A stretch of 39,770 nt of DNA, from positions 1 to 39,770 of the forward strand of contig NZ_JALKFX010000032.1 in the NCBI RefSeq assembly GCF_023243045.1, written 5' to 3'. Below the pieces are notes generated by a model, which was not told the origin of the DNA, ran no database searches, and was given only the letters and a program-made list of their open reading frames with translations. This DNA is from Frankia sp. AgB32. Its GTDB lineage: Bacteria; Actinomycetota; Actinomycetes; Frankiales; Frankiaceae. Of the stretch, positions 22,265 to 30,306 are shown one piece after another. A program made the position numbers and the translations under genes. The first letter of the stretch is position 1. Each line of letters starts with the position of its first letter.

Positions 22265-23002
22265 ATGCCGCACCCAGATCGACTGACCGCGATCGTCGAG
22301 GAGTTGCGCCGGGCCGGACCCGCCGGGCGCACCGCAGCCAGCCTCGCCGCCCGACTGGACGTCAGTGTACGGACGATCCGGCGGGACCTGCTCGCCCTTC
22401 AGGGCGTCGGCGTGCCCGTCAGTGGGATCTCCGGACCGGGCGGTGGATACGTCCTGGCGGAGCACGCGACGTTGCCGCCGCTGGCGTTCACCCAGGGCCA
22501 GGCCGTGGCGGCCGCCGGCGCGCTGACCATGGCCGCGGCCGGCCCGCTGAGCCGCGACGGCGCGACCGCGCTGGAGAAGCTGCTCGACGCCCTGCCGCCC
22601 ACCGAGCAGCGGCAGATCGCCGAGGTCGCGTCCCGGGGGCGGTCCGGGCCACCGGCCCTGGTGCGCTCCGCCCTGACCGCCGCCGTCGAGGAGGCGCTGC
22701 GGAGCCACCGGGTGCTGGCGATCGACTACCAGGATGCCGCTGGCAGCCGCACCCTCGGCCGTCGCGTCGAGCCGCACATGCTCGCCCTCACCGGCGGGCA
22801 GTGGTATCTGCTCGCCTGGTGCCTGGAGCGGCGGGGCCCACGCTGGTTCCGCTGGGACCGCATCTCCCGGGCGGTGAACACCGGGCTGCCCATGGCCGAA
22901 CGCGATCCGTTCATGTTCTTCACCGCTCCCCCGCCGGGTCCGCGCCGGCTCCGGCGGCCCGCCGCGCCGGGCGCGCACAGCGAGCCGTCCCTGCCCACCT
23001 GA
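22265..23002 (+). CDS. HTH-WYL domain transcriptional regulator
   Basis: A 245-residue regulator of the DeoR-like/YafY group. Residues 3-60 form a winged HTH (RTAASLAARLDVSVRTIRRDLLAL) with the typical wing SGPGGGYVL. Residues about 135-210 form a WYL domain: VLAIDYQDAAG, VEPHMLALTGGQWYLLAWC and RWFRWDRISR carry the usual aromatic and basic residues. WYL domains are ligand- or nucleic-acid-sensing modules in many bacterial regulators. ATG 22265 is preferred; a GTG at 22256 is in frame. The C-terminus is short, with no WCX extension, and ends in a Pro/Arg-rich tail. A dyad just upstream may be its operator. Neighbours (divergent glycosyltransferase, convergent TerC-like gene) do not reveal a target. 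Confidence 0.88.
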   Translation: MPHPDRLTAIVEELRRAGPAGRTAASLAARLDVSVRTIRRDLLALQGVGVPVSGISGPGGGYVLAEHATLPPLAFTQGQAVAAAGALTMAAAGPLSRDGATALEKLLDALPPTEQRQIAEVASRGRSGPPALVRSALTAAVEEALRSHRVLAIDYQDAAGSRTLGRRVEPHMLALTGGQWYLLAWCLERRGPRWFRWDRISRAVNTGLPMAERDPFMFFTAPPPGPRRLRRPAAPGAHSEPSLPT

Positions 23003-23008
23003 CAGCTC

Positions 23009-23024
23009 TCCCCCACCAGGGGGA
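23009..23024. terminator. Hairpin between convergent WYL and TerC genes
   Basis: TCCCCC (23009-23014) and GGGGGA (23019-23024) pair around a 4-nt loop, 6 nt after the WYL stop and 28 nt from the TerC-like stop on the other strand. It is short but well placed as a shared terminator. Confidence 0.5.
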
Positions 23025-23052
23025 CCCGGCCGCACGGACAGCGCGGGCGCGG

Positions 23053-24126
23053 TCAGCGGTCCGCCGCTCGGGCGGGCTGCTCCTGCGCCGCGCCCGCGCC
23101 GTCCTCCTCGTCCTGGAACTCCGAATCCTGGACCTCCGAATCCTGGAACTCCGAGTCCTGGACCTCCGAGTCCTGGACCTCCGACCCGGCCTCGCCCGGG
23201 CCGGGCAGCTGCGCCGGCGCCGGGGGCTCGGTGCGCAGGGACCAGATCACCGAGACGGCCAGCGCCACGGCGATCACTCCGAGGGACAGCGCGATCGGCA
23301 TGTGCCACACGTCGGTCAGCAGCATCTTGACGCCGATGAACGCAAGCACGAAGGCCAGACCGGTCGCCAGGTGGTGGAAGCGTTCCAGCAGGCCGGACAA
23401 CAGGAAGAACAACGACCGCAGCCCGAGGATCGCCAGTGCATTGCTGGTGAACACGAGGAACGTCTCGTCGGTGACGCCCAGCGCGGCCGGCACCGAGTCG
23501 ACGGCGAACAGCACGTCCGCCGTCTCGATCGCGACCAGGACGGCAAGCAGCGGCGTCGCCGTGAGCCGACCCGCGCGCCGAAGGAGGAACCGCTGCCCCT
23601 GGTATTCGTCGGTCACCGGCATGACCCGGCGCAGTGCCCTGACGGCCCGGCTTTTCCCGGGATCCAGCTCCACCCCGTCGTCGCGCAGCATCTTCAGCGC
23701 GGTGAAGATCAGGAAGGCGCCGAACACGTAGATGACGAAGCTGAACCGGTCGAGCAGCGCGATGCCGGCGGAGATGAAGAAGAAACGCAGTACCAGCGCA
23801 CCGAGCACGCCGTAGAACAGCACCCGGTGCTGATAGGCGCGCGGTACCCGGAAATACGAGAAGATCAGGGCGAAAACGAACAGGTTGTCGACCGACAGGC
23901 TTTTTTCCAGCAGCCAGGCCGCGGTGTACTGGCCGGCGGCGTCCGGACCCTGCCAGGCCCAGATCACCGCGGCGAAACCCAGCCCCAACGACACCCACAG
24001 CAGGCTCCACCAGGCGGCCTCCCGGAAACCGATCACATGGGCCTTGCGGTGCGCGAGGAGGTCGACGGACAGCAGGACCAGAAGCGCGCCGAGAAAGGCG
24101 ATCCAGGCCCACAGGGGCACGTGCAC
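23053..24126 (-). CDS. TerC family integral membrane protein (Alx-like)
   Basis: A multi-pass membrane protein with about eight hydrophobic segments. The TerC family includes tellurite-resistance-associated proteins and Alx/MeeF-type manganese exporters. Family acidic motifs in the membrane are present: LLSVDLLAHRK, LEKSLSVDNLFVFALIFSYF and AIETADVLFAVDSVPAALGVT, plus the conserved YFRVP and FTSNALAILGLRSLFF. The C-terminal cytoplasmic tail has five near-identical pentapeptides (E-[VF]-Q-D-S type) followed by an acidic end. The start is uncertain: GTG 24126, just before the first helix (HVPLWAWIAFLGALL), has GGAG 6 nt upstream; the open frame extends to 24312 but that part is Arg/Pro-rich and unlike the family. 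It stands alone. Confidence 0.87.
   Translation of the reverse strand: MHVPLWAWIAFLGALLVLLSVDLLAHRKAHVIGFREAAWWSLLWVSLGLGFAAVIWAWQGPDAAGQYTAAWLLEKSLSVDNLFVFALIFSYFRVPRAYQHRVLFYGVLGALVLRFFFISAGIALLDRFSFVIYVFGAFLIFTALKMLRDDGVELDPGKSRAVRALRRVMPVTDEYQGQRFLLRRAGRLTATPLLAVLVAIETADVLFAVDSVPAALGVTDETFLVFTSNALAILGLRSLFFLLSGLLERFHHLATGLAFVLAFIGVKMLLTDVWHMPIALSLGVIAVALAVSVIWSLRTEPPAPAQLPGPGEAGSEVQDSEVQDSEFQDSEVQDSEFQDEEDGAGAAQEQPARAADR
23111..23185 (-). repeat. 15-bp tandem repeat, five copies, in the TerC-like tail
   Basis: The unit TCCTGGA[A/C]CTCCGA[A/G/C] occurs five times without gaps at 23111, 23126, 23141, 23156 and 23171. Being a multiple of three, it adds pentapeptides to the protein tail without breaking frame, so copy number could vary between strains. 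Confidence 0.9.
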
Positions 24127-24373
24127 GGGCGTCTCCAACGTGGTGCCCCGTACTGGCCGGGGCGGACGGGTCGGGCGGAGGGTTCGCCCGAGCGGCCGGG
24201 CTGCGTTGCCAGCGGCCGGTCGGGGCATGCTCTTTCGGGTCACGGTCGCCACCGATCCACATCGCGTAGCGACTGGACGGTGACTTTTGGTAGCTAGGGG
24301 TGGCCGCGTCAAGGCAGACCGCCTGCGCTGGCCTGGCGGTGACGGTCTGCGGGAACGACAGGAGAGCGTCGAT

Positions 24374-24403
24374 CGGTGCGGGCCGGGCGACCGGCCCGCA
24401 CCG
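24374..24403 (-). terminator. Strong hairpin terminator after the CBS gene
   Basis: A perfect 13-bp stem (24374-24386 with 24391-24403) closed by a GCGA tetraloop begins 5 nt downstream of the CBS gene stop. It is the strongest simple terminator in the window. Between it and the TerC-like start (24127-24373) I see no gene. Confidence 0.75.
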
Positions 24404-24408
24404 GTTGA

Positions 24409-25722
24409 TCAGCGCCAGATGTTGCCGGGACGCAGGGCCCCGGCGGCACGGCCGCGCAGCGGCGCGGTCTCGATCGCCTGGCTGAGCTCGGCCGGGCCGA
24501 CGGTGCCGATCATCCGCGAGCCGCCCGCGTCGGTCCGGTCGACCACGATCACGCAGCCGGCGGCCGGCCGCTCGATCAGGCGCGCGGGCAGGTCGGCCAG
24601 CGGGTCCGTCGCCTCGGCCGTGGCCACCATGGACAGCGGGACGACGACCCGGTTGACCCGGACCAGGTCGCGATCGTCCATGGGCACGGCGGCGAGGTCG
24701 CGCAGCAGGGCGATCCCGGCCAGGGCACCGTCGAAGTCCACCACCCCGAACACGGCGCGGTGGGCGGGTAGCACGACCTCATCGAGGGCATCGTCCACGG
24801 TCGACCAGGACGACAGCGTGGGCGGCGCGGGTGTCATCACGTCCCGCGCGACGAGGCCGGCGAGCGCCGCCTCGGTGCGCTGCTGGGACTGCGCCAGCCG
24901 GGACGTGCCCAGGGCGAGCCAGCCGAGCAGGGCCGCCCACAACGCCACGAAGCCGACGACGAACACGCCCACGGCGCCGGCGATGATCAGGGCCCAGCCG
25001 GTGGCGACGCCGGCACGGGAGACGGCCCGCTCGGCCCGCTCCCGGCTGCCGGTGCGGCGCAGCACCCGAGCGGCGATCAGCCGCCCGCCGGCGCTGCGCG
25101 GCGAGGGCAGCGCGTCCACGACCGTCACCAGCAGGGCGAACGTTCCCACCCACAGGGCCACCTGGGCGGCCAGGGCGAGGGTGCCGCTCGGCGCGAGCGC
25201 GCCGAGGGTCATGAGCACTGCGCCGGCGAGCGCGGTGACCGCCAGCCCGGCGCGGGCCAGCCTGGCCTCGATGCGGATGGCGTCCTCCGGCCCCCACGGG
25301 CGGGTTCCGGCAGGAAGGTCCGCACCGGTCGGCGAGACGAGGTCGACGCCGATGCCGAGCGAGTCCCTGCCGCCCACCCCCCGCACGCCGGCCGGGTGCG
25401 CCGCCGCGAGCTGCGGGGCGGGCGCCGGCGGAGCCACCGCCAGCCGGCTTCCGAAGGCGCCGAGGGTGATGCCGACGACCGAGAGTCCCGCCCGGCGGGC
25501 GGCACGCGCCCGCACCAGATCGGCGCCCATCAGGATGCCGACGAGCAGCACCGCGCCGATGAGCCCACCGCAGAAATAGGCGAAACCGGGGCGGTCAGGA
25601 ACGGTCGCCGGCAGGGTGAGGGCACCGAGCAGGACGGTGACGACGGTCGCCGAGACGGCGAGTCCCGGACGCACCGTGATCGGCGGAAGCCCTCCCCGCC
25701 TGGTCGCGTCGTGGGTGGCCAT
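24409..25722 (-). CDS. CBS-domain membrane protein resembling a catalytically dead site-2 protease
   Basis: A 437-residue protein with about six membrane segments and two C-terminal CBS domains (ARDVMTPAPPTLSSWSTVDDAL from about 292, and VNRVVVPLSMVATAEATDPLADLPARL from about 355). The layout follows CBS-containing M50 site-2 proteases: a helix pair, then ARRAGLSVVGITLGAFGS where active enzymes read ARRxGvxvxxITLWLFGG, an amphipathic insert, and DALPSPRSAGGRLIAARVLRRTG where enzymes read NLLPxLPLDGGRVL. The expected HExxH positions are ADLVR (67-71) and the LDG aspartate is Ala (211), so it should not be a zinc protease. ATG 25722 has AAAGGAG about 11 nt upstream. It is divergent from a PucR-type regulator. 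The family assignment is my reading of the alignment, not a search result. Confidence 0.75.
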   Translation of the reverse strand: MATHDATRRGGLPPITVRPGLAVSATVVTVLLGALTLPATVPDRPGFAYFCGGLIGAVLLVGILMGADLVRARAARRAGLSVVGITLGAFGSRLAVAPPAPAPQLAAAHPAGVRGVGGRDSLGIGVDLVSPTGADLPAGTRPWGPEDAIRIEARLARAGLAVTALAGAVLMTLGALAPSGTLALAAQVALWVGTFALLVTVVDALPSPRSAGGRLIAARVLRRTGSRERAERAVSRAGVATGWALIIAGAVGVFVVGFVALWAALLGWLALGTSRLAQSQQRTEAALAGLVARDVMTPAPPTLSSWSTVDDALDEVVLPAHRAVFGVVDFDGALAGIALLRDLAAVPMDDRDLVRVNRVVVPLSMVATAEATDPLADLPARLIERPAAGCVIVVDRTDAGGSRMIGTVGPAELSQAIETAPLRGRAAGALRPGNIWR

Positions 25723-25865
25723 GTCCGCTCAGACTCCTTTCGGTGCTGCTCGGGGCCGACTTCGACGGCCGGCCCCGGTTCGGTCCAACTGTTCTTTCCA
25801 ACGTCTAGCGTGCCCTTCGTCGTCCCGGCAGACACCGCACGAAGTGCGCGAGTTCGCCTATGATT

Positions 25866-25888
25866 TCGCTGCCGAGCTTCGGCAGCGA
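25866..25888 (+). promoter_or_regulatory. Perfect 10-bp inverted repeat before the PucR-type gene
   Basis: TCGCTGCCGA (25866-25875) and TCGGCAGCGA (25879-25888) are reverse complements around GCT. The element ends 5 nt before the ribosome binding site GGGAG (25894-25898) and lies between divergent genes. It could be an operator or an RNA hairpin controlling ribosome access. Confidence 0.5.
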
Positions 25889-25906
25889 TCTGCGGGAGAC
25901 ACACAG

Positions 25907-27394
25907 GTGGATGAAGCGGACGAAACGGTTGATGTGACCACGTTCGACGAAGATCTTCCCCTGGGCCTGCCGGAAACGAGCCTGACCCGGCTGCCCCGCG
26001 CGGCCGTCCTCGCGGCTGCCGACTCCCGGCTGCATGCCGGGCTCCTCGGCGACTATCTCGACGTCCTCGCCTCCGCGGCGCACAGCGGACGGCGGCTCAC
26101 CCGCGCCGAGCTCGACGCGTTCCGGGCCCTGGGCCAGGCGGCCGCCGAGTCCGGGGCGTCACTGCGGGCCCTGGTCGACCTCTACCTGTCCGCGACCTGG
26201 CGGATCTGGCCATCACTGCCGGCGGTGCGCGCCGCCGACCGCACCGCCCGCGAGGCGAGCCGTGCCTGGGACACCCTGCTGGAGCCGGCGGAGCTCGCCG
26301 CGGCGCGGCGCTCGGCCGGCGAGTCCGTCGGCGCCGTGTCCCGGACCCGGGCCGCCGCCTCGGCCGTGCTGCGGGCCAGCGACGACGCGGTCGCGGCGGT
26401 CTGCGAGGGTTACGAGGCGGCGCGGACCGCGCGCGCCCGCTCGGAGGAGGCGCTGCGCCGCGAGCTGGTCGACGACCTGCTGACCGGCACCTCCGCGGTC
26501 GGCCAGCTACTCGAACGGGCCGGGGCGTTCGGCCTGCGGCTGGAGGCACCGCACACGGTGCTGGTGGTCGCCGGCAACCGCCGATTTCTCGACGGCCGCG
26601 CGCTGACCAGGGCCGCCGAGGGCATCCTGCGCGACCGCAGCGCCACGGAGCCGCTGGTCGCGACCCGCGACGGCCTGCTCGTCTGCGTCGTCCACGTCCC
26701 GTCCGAGCTCCTCCTCGACCCGCCGCCCGCCGCCGTCAGCCGCTCGAGTGCCGCGAGCTCGGCAGCCGACGGGGACCCGGCCGGACCGGCGCCGCGGCGG
26801 TCCACCCGGCCGTCGGGACGGCGCCGGGCGGACGGACCGGACACCGGCCGACCCGGTTTCTCCCCACTGCCCGCGTCCGTTCCGCCGCCCGGGTCGATGG
26901 CACCCGTGGCGGCGCTGGCCAGCAGGCTGCGGGCGGAACCGGGGCTGGTCTGGCGGATCGGGGTGAGCCGCGCGCGCAGCGGCGTAGCCGGCGTGCGCAT
27001 CGGGTTCGAGGAGGCCCGCTCCGCCGCGGAGCTGGCCGGCAGCCTCGGCCTGGACGGCACCGTGGTGCACACCGACGATCTGCTCATCTACAAGGTGCTG
27101 GCCCGCGACCGGGAGGCCCTGGCGGAGCTGGTGGAGGCGGTGCTCGCGCCGCTGCGTGCCGCGCGCGGCGGCGCCGGCCCGCTGATCGACACCCTCGACG
27201 CCTACTTCACCACCGGCGGGGTCGCGCTGGCCGCGGCGCGCCGACTGCACCTGTCGGTGCGGGCGTTGACCTACCGGCTCGACCGCATCCACGCCCTGAC
27301 CCGGCACGACCCGACCTCGCCGACGGACCGTTACGTCCTGCAGACCGCGGTGCTCGGCGCCCGGCTGCTCGGCTGGGATCCGGCCGGCGCCTGA
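25907..27394 (+). CDS. PucR-family transcriptional regulator
   Basis: A 495-residue regulator. The N-terminal helical part (residues about 10-160) resembles the RsbR-like/PucR N-terminal domain of actinobacterial members. The middle carries a GGDEF-like CdaR domain, from LLTGTSAVGQLLERAGAFGLRLEAPHTVLVVAG through GVSRARSGVAGVRIGFEEARSAAEL, interrupted by a Ser/Pro/Arg-rich linker of about 70 residues. The C-terminal PucR HTH is clear: LIDTLDAYFTTGGVALAAARRLHLSVRALTYRLDRI, ending LQTAVLGARLLG. GTG 25907 is chosen because GGGAG lies 8 nt upstream; the open frame further up overlaps the divergent CBS gene. It precedes uvrB by 57 nt in the same direction, but a repair link is not implied. PucR relatives often govern purine or nitrogen catabolism; the signal here is unknown. 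Confidence 0.9.
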   Translation: MDEADETVDVTTFDEDLPLGLPETSLTRLPRAAVLAAADSRLHAGLLGDYLDVLASAAHSGRRLTRAELDAFRALGQAAAESGASLRALVDLYLSATWRIWPSLPAVRAADRTAREASRAWDTLLEPAELAAARRSAGESVGAVSRTRAAASAVLRASDDAVAAVCEGYEAARTARARSEEALRRELVDDLLTGTSAVGQLLERAGAFGLRLEAPHTVLVVAGNRRFLDGRALTRAAEGILRDRSATEPLVATRDGLLVCVVHVPSELLLDPPPAAVSRSSAASSAADGDPAGPAPRRSTRPSGRRRADGPDTGRPGFSPLPASVPPPGSMAPVAALASRLRAEPGLVWRIGVSRARSGVAGVRIGFEEARSAAELAGSLGLDGTVVHTDDLLIYKVLARDREALAELVEAVLAPLRAARGGAGPLIDTLDAYFTTGGVALAAARRLHLSVRALTYRLDRIHALTRHDPTSPTDRYVLQTAVLGARLLGWDPAGA

Positions 27395-27451
27395 GCCGGC
27401 CACGGGCAAGCCGCGGGGAAACTGTCGGAGGTCTGTGGTGTTCTGGAGGAC

Positions 27452-29584
27452 GTGAGCACAACGTTCGAACGGCCCACCACCGACCTCGAGCGGACGCGCG
27501 CCCCGTTCGAGGTCATCTCCGACTACGCCCCGGCCGGTGACCAGCCGGCCGCCATCGACGAGCTGGCCAGACGGATCGAGGCCGGCGAGTCCAACGTGGT
27601 CCTGCTCGGTGCCACCGGCACGGGCAAGTCCGCGACGACGGCCTGGCTGGTCGAGCGGCTGCAGCGCCCGACGCTGGTGATGGCTCCGAACAAGACGCTC
27701 GCCGCCCAGCTCGCCAACGAGTTCCGCGAGCTGCTGCCGAACAACGCCGTCGAGTACTTCGTCTCGTACTACGACTACTACCAGCCCGAGGCGTACATCG
27801 CGCAGACCGACACCTACATCGAGAAGGACTCGTCGATCAACGAGGAGGTCGAGCGGCTGCGTCACTCGGCCACGATGAGCCTGCTCACCCGCCGCGACAC
27901 GATCGTCGTCGCCAGCGTCAGCTGCATCTACGGCCTCGGTACGCCGCAGGAGTACATCGACCGGATGGTCCGCCTGCGGGTCGGTGACGTGATCGAGCGG
28001 GACGTGCTGCTGCGCCGCTTCGTCGACGTCCAGTACGCCCGCAACGACCTGGCCTTCACCCGGGGCACCTTCCGCGTCCGCGGGGACACCGTGGAGGTGT
28101 TCCCGGTCTACGAGGAACTCGCCGTCCGCGTCGAGATGTTCGGCGACGAGATCGAGCGGCTGACCTACCTGCACCCGCTCACCGGCGAGATCGTCCGCGA
28201 GGTGCCGGAGATCTTCGTCTTCCCGGCGACCCACTACGTCGCCGGACCGGAGCGGATGGAGCGGGCGATCGCCGGCATCGAGGTGGAGCTGGAGGAACGC
28301 CTCGCCACGATGGAGCGCCAGGGCAAGCTGCTGGAGGCCCAGCGCCTGCGGATGCGGACCACCTACGACATCGAGATGATGCGCCAGGTCGGGTTCTGCT
28401 CCGGGATCGAGAACTACTCGCGGCACATCGACGGCCGGGCGGGCGGCACCGCGCCGCACACCCTGCTCGACTACTTCCCCGAGGACTTCCTGCTGGTGAT
28501 CGACGAGTCACACGTGACCGTCCCGCAGATCGGCGGGATGTACGAGGGCGACATGTCCCGCAAGCGCAACCTGGTCGAGCACGGCTTCCGGCTGCCCAGC
28601 GCGATGGACAACCGCCCGCTGCGCTTCGAGGAGTTCCTGGAGCGCATCGGCCAGACCGTCTACCTCTCCGCCACCCCCGGGCCGTACGAGCTGGGCCGGG
28701 CCGACGGCGTGGTCGAACAGATCATCCGGCCCACTGGCCTGCTCGACCCGGAGGTGATCCTCAAGCCGACGAAGGGGCAGATCGACGACCTCGTCCACGA
28801 GATCCGGCTGCGCGCCGAGCGCGACGAGCGGGTCCTGGTCACCACGCTGACCAAGAAGATGTCCGAGGACCTGACCGACTACCTGCTCGAACACGGCATC
28901 CGGGTCCGCTACCTGCACAGCGAGGTGGACACGCTGCGCCGGGTGGAGCTGCTCACCGAGCTGCGCCGCGGCGAGTTCGACGTCCTCGTCGGGATCAACC
29001 TGCTCCGGGAGGGCCTCGACCTGCCCGAGGTGTCGCTGGTCAGCATCCTGGACGCGGACAAGGAGGGCTTCCTGCGCTCCGACAAGTCCCTGATCCAGAC
29101 GATCGGGCGCGCGGCCCGCAACGTCTCCGGTCAGGTGCACATGTACGCCGACAAGGTCACCCCGTCGATGCGGCACGCGATCGAGGAGACGAACCGGCGC
29201 CGCGTGAAGCAGATGGCGTACAACGCCGAGCGGGGCCTGGATCCGCAGCCGCTGCGCAAGAAGGTCGTCGACATCCTCGACGACATGGTCCGCGAGTCGG
29301 CCGAGGGTGAGCTGGTCGGCGGCGGCGGGCGGGCGCGGTCCCGTGGCAGGGCTCCGGTGCCCGGGATGAAGTCCCGCGGCGGCCGCGACGACCTGGTCGG
29401 CAGGTACGCCGCCGAGCTCGCCGGCATGCCGTCGCACGAGCTGGCCCAGCTCATCCGCCAGCTCGACGACCAGATGCACGAAGCGGCCCGGGAGCTGCAG
29501 TTCGAGCTGGCCGCCCGACTGCGCGACGAGATCGGCGAGCTGAAGAAGGAACTGCGCGGCATGGGCGCCGCCGGCGTCCAGTAG
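27452..29584 (+). CDS. uvrB: Excinuclease ABC subunit B
   Basis: UvrB is the helicase-like subunit that verifies damage and recruits UvrC. The 710-residue protein has the Walker A GATGTGKS (53-60), the damage-probing beta-hairpin [11 protein letters not shown], the DEAD-type DESH box, helicase motifs [41 protein letters not shown] and QTIGRAARN, and a C-terminal UVR domain ([31 protein letters not shown]) that pairs with UvrC. The GTG at 27452 is the first start compatible with the family N-terminus, but its GGAGGA ends only 1 nt before the GTG, too close for a standard site. No LexA-type box is evident upstream. It converges on coaE with a 24-bp gap. Confidence 0.97.
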   Translation: MSTTFERPTTDLERTRAPFEVISDYAPAGDQPAAIDELARRIEAGESNVVLLGATGTGKSATTAWLVERLQRPTLVMAPNKTLAAQLANEFRELLPNNAVEYFVSYYDYYQPEAYIAQTDTYIEKDSSINEEVERLRHSATMSLLTRRDTIVVASVSCIYGLGTPQEYIDRMVRLRVGDVIERDVLLRRFVDVQYARNDLAFTRGTFRVRGDTVEVFPVYEELAVRVEMFGDEIERLTYLHPLTGEIVREVPEIFVFPATHYVAGPERMERAIAGIEVELEERLATMERQGKLLEAQRLRMRTTYDIEMMRQVGFCSGIENYSRHIDGRAGGTAPHTLLDYFPEDFLLVIDESHVTVPQIGGMYEGDMSRKRNLVEHGFRLPSAMDNRPLRFEEFLERIGQTVYLSATPGPYELGRADGVVEQIIRPTGLLDPEVILKPTKGQIDDLVHEIRLRAERDERVLVTTLTKKMSEDLTDYLLEHGIRVRYLHSEVDTLRRVELLTELRRGEFDVLVGINLLREGLDLPEVSLVSILDADKEGFLRSDKSLIQTIGRAARNVSGQVHMYADKVTPSMRHAIEETNRRRVKQMAYNAERGLDPQPLRKKVVDILDDMVRESAEGELVGGGGRARSRGRAPVPGMKSRGGRDDLVGRYAAELAGMPSHELAQLIRQLDDQMHEAARELQFELAARLRDEIGELKKELRGMGAAGVQ

Positions 29585-29608
29585 GCGGGCGCCGGTGCGG
29601 CGCGGGGT

Positions 29609-30220
29609 CTAACCGGCGGCGACCTTGGCGTCGCGGCGGGTCAGCAGCTCCCCCCACACCTCGGCGACGCGGGAGTCGAGGTCGTCCAGGCTGCCGCCGT
29701 TGTCGATGACGAGATCGGCGGCGGCGCGGCGCTGCTCGTCGCTCGCCTGCGACGCCATCCGGGCCAGGGCCTCCTCCCGCGGCAGGCCGCGCTCGGCGAG
29801 CCGGCTCAGCCGCAGCTCGCACGGCGCCTCGACGACCAGCACCAGATCGTAGGTGCCGGTCGCCCCCGTCTCGACGAGCAGCGGAATGTCGTGCACGGCG
29901 ATCCCGCCCGGGGCAAGCCCGGCGATGCGCCGCTGCGTCTCCGACCGGATCAGCGGATGGACGATCGCCTCCAGCCGGCCGCGGGCCGCGGGGTCGGCGA
30001 ACACGACCCGGCCGAGCGCCGGACGGTCCAGGCTGCCGTCCGGCGCCGCGACGTCCGGGCCGAACTCGGCGAGCACCGCGGCGAGCCCGAGGGTGCCCGC
30101 GGCGACCACCTCCCGCGCGATCCGATCCGCGTCGATCACTGCCGCTCCGCGGGCAGCCAGGCGCGCCGACACCGCGCTCTTGCCCGAACCGATCCCACCT
30201 GTCAGGCCCACCGTGAACAC
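29609..30220 (-). CDS. coaE: Dephospho-CoA kinase
   Basis: Phosphorylates dephospho-CoA at the ribose 3'-hydroxyl, the last step of CoA synthesis. The 203-residue protein opens with the P-loop GLTGGIGSGKS (5-15), then IDADRIAREVV, the LEAIVHPLIR segment, HDIPLLVETG and the lid-region RLAERGLPREEALARMASQ, all typical, and has normal single-domain length without the GrpB-like extension of some actinobacteria. GTG 30220 fits the family start. On the minus strand CAGACT stands 7 nt before this GTG with no obvious ribosome binding site, suggesting a leaderless mRNA. It is divergent from the membrane gene at 30307. In many actinobacteria rpsA lies near coaE; here it is not in the window. Confidence 0.95.
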   Translation of the reverse strand: MFTVGLTGGIGSGKSAVSARLAARGAAVIDADRIAREVVAAGTLGLAAVLAEFGPDVAAPDGSLDRPALGRVVFADPAARGRLEAIVHPLIRSETQRRIAGLAPGGIAVHDIPLLVETGATGTYDLVLVVEAPCELRLSRLAERGLPREEALARMASQASDEQRRAAADLVIDNGGSLDDLDSRVAEVWGELLTRRDAKVAAG

Positions 30221-30227
30221 CCTGCCG

Positions 30228-30233
30228 AGTCTG
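30228..30233 (-). promoter_or_regulatory. Probable coaE -10 box, leaderless
   Basis: The minus strand reads TGGCAGACT, then 7 nt, then the coaE GTG. CAGACT fits the TAnnnT-like -10 with an extended TGn before it. The -35 region is GC-rich and weak. A mirror copy serves the divergent gene. Confidence 0.45.
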
Positions 30234-30293
30234 CCAGTCCGGTGGGCCGCGCGCGCCGACGGATCGGCGTGCCGACTCCGCCGCTGCCGTTGG

Positions 30294-30299
30294 CAGACT
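30294..30299 (+). promoter_or_regulatory. Probable -10 box of the divergent membrane gene, leaderless
   Basis: The plus strand reads TGGCAGACT (30291-30299), then GAGGGCC, then the GTG at 30307. The 9-mer is identical to the one before coaE on the other strand and at the same distance. GAGG is also present but only 3-4 nt from the GTG. Confidence 0.45.
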
Positions 30300-30306
30300 G
30301 AGGGCC

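Noticed and set aside
27459-27476. GTTCGAAC palindrome at the start of uvrB as a LexA site
   Set aside because: The half-sites are in the wrong orientation and spacing for an actinobacterial LexA box and it lies inside the coding region.
26507-28459. A 650-codon minus-strand frame
   Set aside because: Shadow of uvrB and the PucR-type gene, both clearly coding on the plus strand.
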